Of a stretch of DNA of 64,000 bases, positions 61,428 to 64,000 are shown in pieces. Within the stretch, counting starts at the first letter, position 1. Every line of letters starts with the position of its first letter. Source of the stretch: Mediterranea massiliensis (GTDB taxonomy: Bacteria > Bacteroidota > Bacteroidia > Bacteroidales > Bacteroidaceae); the NCBI GenBank assembly GCA_015060695.1, contig SUYA01000004.1, positions 124,001-188,000 on the forward strand. The letters are read 5' to 3'. Below the pieces are notes generated by a model. That model was not told the origin of the DNA and did not search any database. It saw nothing but the letters and a program-made list of their open reading frames with translations. The position numbers were made by a program, and so were the translations under genes.

Positions 61428-61705
61428 TTCATACAAATGCCCCCTTGCGAGGAATGGCGGAAGATAATTTTTGAGAGAATAAACGGAAGCGTTTAAGTGA
61501 TATTACCCGAATGTGAAATCTGGACAATTTCATAATAGTTGGGTGATAGGCAACAAACGGCTCCCGCTTGTAGTTTATATGCGTACAGCCTTTACTGTAC
61601 CCATACGCTATAGGCGTGGGGCGTGTTGTCTTATCTAACTATTAGGGCAGTCCAGAGCCTCACATTCAGATAAGATAAACATGCCGCCACGCTTCTTTTG
61701 TATAA
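61428..61705 (+). ncRNA. Candidate long structured RNA (rod-like, possibly 6S-like or 5' leader)
   Basis: Nested complementary arms: 61431-61437/61697-61703, 61455-61460/61684-61689, 61509-61516/61660-61667, 61520-61525/61650-61655, 61534-61540/61637-61643, 61551-61555/61624-61628, apical GTACAG/CTGTAC. Confidence 0.6.
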
Positions 61706-61725
61706 CCCAATGAAGAACACAGCGT

Positions 61726-64000
61726 ATGACAGCTACAGAACAAAAACAGGCTGCACATAAGTTTACAGAGCTATGGTTGCGATATAAAGAAGGAAAAAAC
61801 GAAATCGAAATCACCCAAAAGTTCTGGATGAATTTATTGCGTACGGTTTATGGTGTACAAAATGTAGAGGAATTTATCGATTTTGAACGTAAGGTTCGAG
61901 TAGATGACAAACCCAAACGGATTGATGGATATATTCCCTCTACAAAGGTTCTGATAGAGCAAAAGAAACGTGGCACACCGCTCGATAAGAAAATTCATCA
62001 AAGTGATAGCGAAGAACTTACTCCATACGAGCAAGCAAAGCGTTATGCTGATAATCTGCGTAACGAATTACGACCTAATTGGATTGTGGTATGTAACTTT
62101 GATGAATTTCGCATCCATGATTTGAATAGCGATACACCTTCGCATTTTGAAACCGTGAAGCTATCTGAGTTAGCGACAGATTATCATCGCATGAAGTTTC
62201 TTCAAGATATTAGTAGCACGAAGATATACAAAGAAACCGAGGTCAGTAGAAAGGCGGGTAAGCTGATAGGTGAAATCTATGCAGAATTAGAGAAACAATA
62301 TGGCAGCAATATGACGGATATGCAAAAGCATGAGTTGAATGTTTTGTGCGTCCGATTGGTATTCTGTCTTTATGCCGAAGATGCTGAGATATTTGAAAAG
62401 AACCAGTTTGGTGATTATCTACGCGACTGTCCAATAGAGATGTTTCGCTATAAACTGAATGACCTTTTTACTGCATTAGGTACAAAAAATCGTGAATCAT
62501 TGTTTATTGACCCACGTGCTAAGAACTTTAAATATGTAAATGGCGGACTATTTAATGACACATCAATATCCATACCGCCGATTACACAGAAAGTAAAAGA
62601 TTTGCTTGTAAACCGTGCAAGTGATGAGTTGAATTGGAGCGGTATATCTCCAACTATTTTTGGGGCAATGTTCGAAAGTACACTCAATCCCGAAACGCGC
62701 CATGATGGCGGTATGCATTACACATCAGTAGAGAATATACATAAGGTTATTGGACCCTTGTTTCTCGATGCTCTTCAAGATGAGTTGGAGGATATATTTG
62801 CAATGCCAGAGGGAAGGTCAAGACGCAATCGACTACTGAATTTCCAGGATAAGTTGGCTTCCATAACATGTATGGATCCGGCATGCGGAAGTGGAAACTT
62901 CTTGACCGAAACATATATTTCGTTGCGTAGAATGGAAAACCGCATATTGCGCGATTTGCACCGCAACGATACGTTGTTGATTGGAGAATTTAATAATCCC
63001 GTAAAGGTCAGTATTGAACAATTCCATGGAATAGAAATAAACGATTTTGCTGTTAGCGTAGCAAAAACTGCCATGTGGATTGCTGAAAATCAAATGCGAA
63101 CAGAAACAGAAGATATTGTGAAGTTGCATGACGATTTCCTTCCATTAACGCGTCATACGAATGTACAGCATGGTGATGCTCTTCGGATGGAATGGAGTGA
63201 CCTTGTTAGTCCTGACAAGCTAAGTTATATTATTGGTAATCCACCATTCTTAGGCTATTCTAATCAGTCGAAGGAGCAGAGAGAGGATTTGCAGGAGGTA
63301 TTTGTGGACGAAAAAGGTAAACCATATAAAAAAGTTGGCAAATTGGATTTTGTGGCTGCTTGGTATATGAAGTCCGCGCAAATGATGCAACAAAATCCAA
63401 AGATACGTACAGCATTGGTATCAACCAATAGCATCACTCAGGGTGAACAAGTGGCAATTTTATGGCGGCCGCTTGTTGAACGTTTTGGATTGCAGATACA
63501 CTTCGCTTGGAGGACGTTTGTTTGGGATGGCGATGCCAACGTGCATTGCGTCATAATAGGATTTGGCAAAGAGAAAAGTAATCATACTCCTCTTATCTTC
63601 GATGGCGAAGCATGTATAGAAGCAAAACACATTAATGCATACCTGTTAGATATGGAGGATGTGTGGGTAGAAAATAATAAAAAGCAGATTAGTGGTGCGC
63701 CCAAGATGTGCAAAGGTAGCCAACCTACAGGAAATTTTAATGTATCTGAGGAAGAACGGCAAATGTTGCAACAGAATCATCCCGAATTAATGCCGTATAT
63801 TCGTAGGTTTATGGGTGCTACGGAATTCATTAATAATCAGTTTCGTTATTGTTTTTGGCTGAAAGAAGCAAGTCCCAATATAATTCGTCGGTGTCCTTGG
63901 TTGATGAACCGCATTGAGGATATTAAAAAACAACGAGAAAAAAGTACAAAGGCTGCAACACGAAAGAAAGCCGAAACACCGACTCTGTTTGATGAAGACC
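61726..64000 (+). CDS. Type IIL / MmeI-like DNA methyltransferase (class I SAM-dependent), 3' end outside window
   Basis: Open frame MTATEQKQAAHKFTELWLRYKEGKNEIEITQKFWMNLLRTVYG...LIEQKKRG...ITCMDPACGSGNFLTETYISLRRME...YIIGNPPFLGYSNQ; runs off end, so absent from ORF track. Confidence 0.92.
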   Translation, partial: MTATEQKQAAHKFTELWLRYKEGKNEIEITQKFWMNLLRTVYGVQNVEEFIDFERKVRVDDKPKRIDGYIPSTKVLIEQKKRGTPLDKKIHQSDSEELTPYEQAKRYADNLRNELRPNWIVVCNFDEFRIHDLNSDTPSHFETVKLSELATDYHRMKFLQDISSTKIYKETEVSRKAGKLIGEIYAELEKQYGSNMTDMQKHELNVLCVRLVFCLYAEDAEIFEKNQFGDYLRDCPIEMFRYKLNDLFTALGTKNRESLFIDPRAKNFKYVNGGLFNDTSISIPPITQKVKDLLVNRASDELNWSGISPTIFGAMFESTLNPETRHDGGMHYTSVENIHKVIGPLFLDALQDELEDIFAMPEGRSRRNRLLNFQDKLASITCMDPACGSGNFLTETYISLRRMENRILRDLHRNDTLLIGEFNNPVKVSIEQFHGIEINDFAVSVAKTAMWIAENQMRTETEDIVKLHDDFLPLTRHTNVQHGDALRMEWSDLVSPDKLSYIIGNPPFLGYSNQSKEQREDLQEVFVDEKGKPYKKVGKLDFVAAWYMKSAQMMQQNPKIRTALVSTNSITQGEQVAILWRPLVERFGLQIHFAWRTFVWDGDANVHCVIIGFGKEKSNHTPLIFDGEACIEAKHINAYLLDMEDVWVENNKKQISGAPKMCKGSQPTGNFNVSEEERQMLQQNHPELMPYIRRFMGATEFINNQFRYCFWLKEASPNIIRRCPWLMNRIEDIKKQREKSTKAATRKKAETPTLFDED

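Noticed and set aside
61534-61643. Integron attC site (GTTGGGT ... ATCTAAC motifs)
   Set aside because: The motif order is GTT first and AAC last, the reverse of the RYYYAAC...GTTRRRY layout of attC, and no integron integrase is visible.
61428-61705. Retron msr-msd
   Set aside because: Structured RNA but no reverse transcriptase nearby in the window; the downstream gene is a methyltransferase.
61834-63129. Minus-strand ORFs at the right end
   Set aside because: They lie antisense to the open methyltransferase frame (61726-64000) and show no domain signature.

Overview
The window looks like a Bacteroides/Phocaeicola-type chromosome. This rests on TTTG-N19-21-TAnnTTTG promoters, DUF4494/DUF4248-type proteins and a BtuG-like gene. 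Most of the middle is core metabolism: dnaK, an operon with two RND efflux permeases, glnS, phoU, riboflavin synthase, a two-component system, a riboswitch-controlled cobalamin uptake locus, K+ uptake, dinB, hisGDCB and an inositol-lipid cluster. The two ends are accessory. The left end (0-7.3 kb) has a 22-bp-period palindrome array and a translationally coupled operon of DUF1848, a methyltransferase/NERD-like/SF1-helicase fusion and a truncated TerB-like gene. This is followed by a dead IS4-family transposase, an orphan protein and a decayed DUF1810/ADP-ribosylglycohydrolase locus. The right end (57.7-64 kb) has an HU/primase-like/RepA/DUF4248 module with several strong palindromes, a duplicated promoter-hairpin element, and a highly self-complementary candidate structured RNA. 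That RNA lies just upstream of a large Type IIL/MmeI-like DNA methyltransferase that runs off the window. Other observations worth checking are a histidine-rich leader peptide with attenuator before hisG, a candidate ~85-nt sRNA upstream of an NlpE-like gene, and a second 22-bp-period palindrome array upstream of ribE. All calls were made by eye from sequence and translated ORFs; no database search was run.
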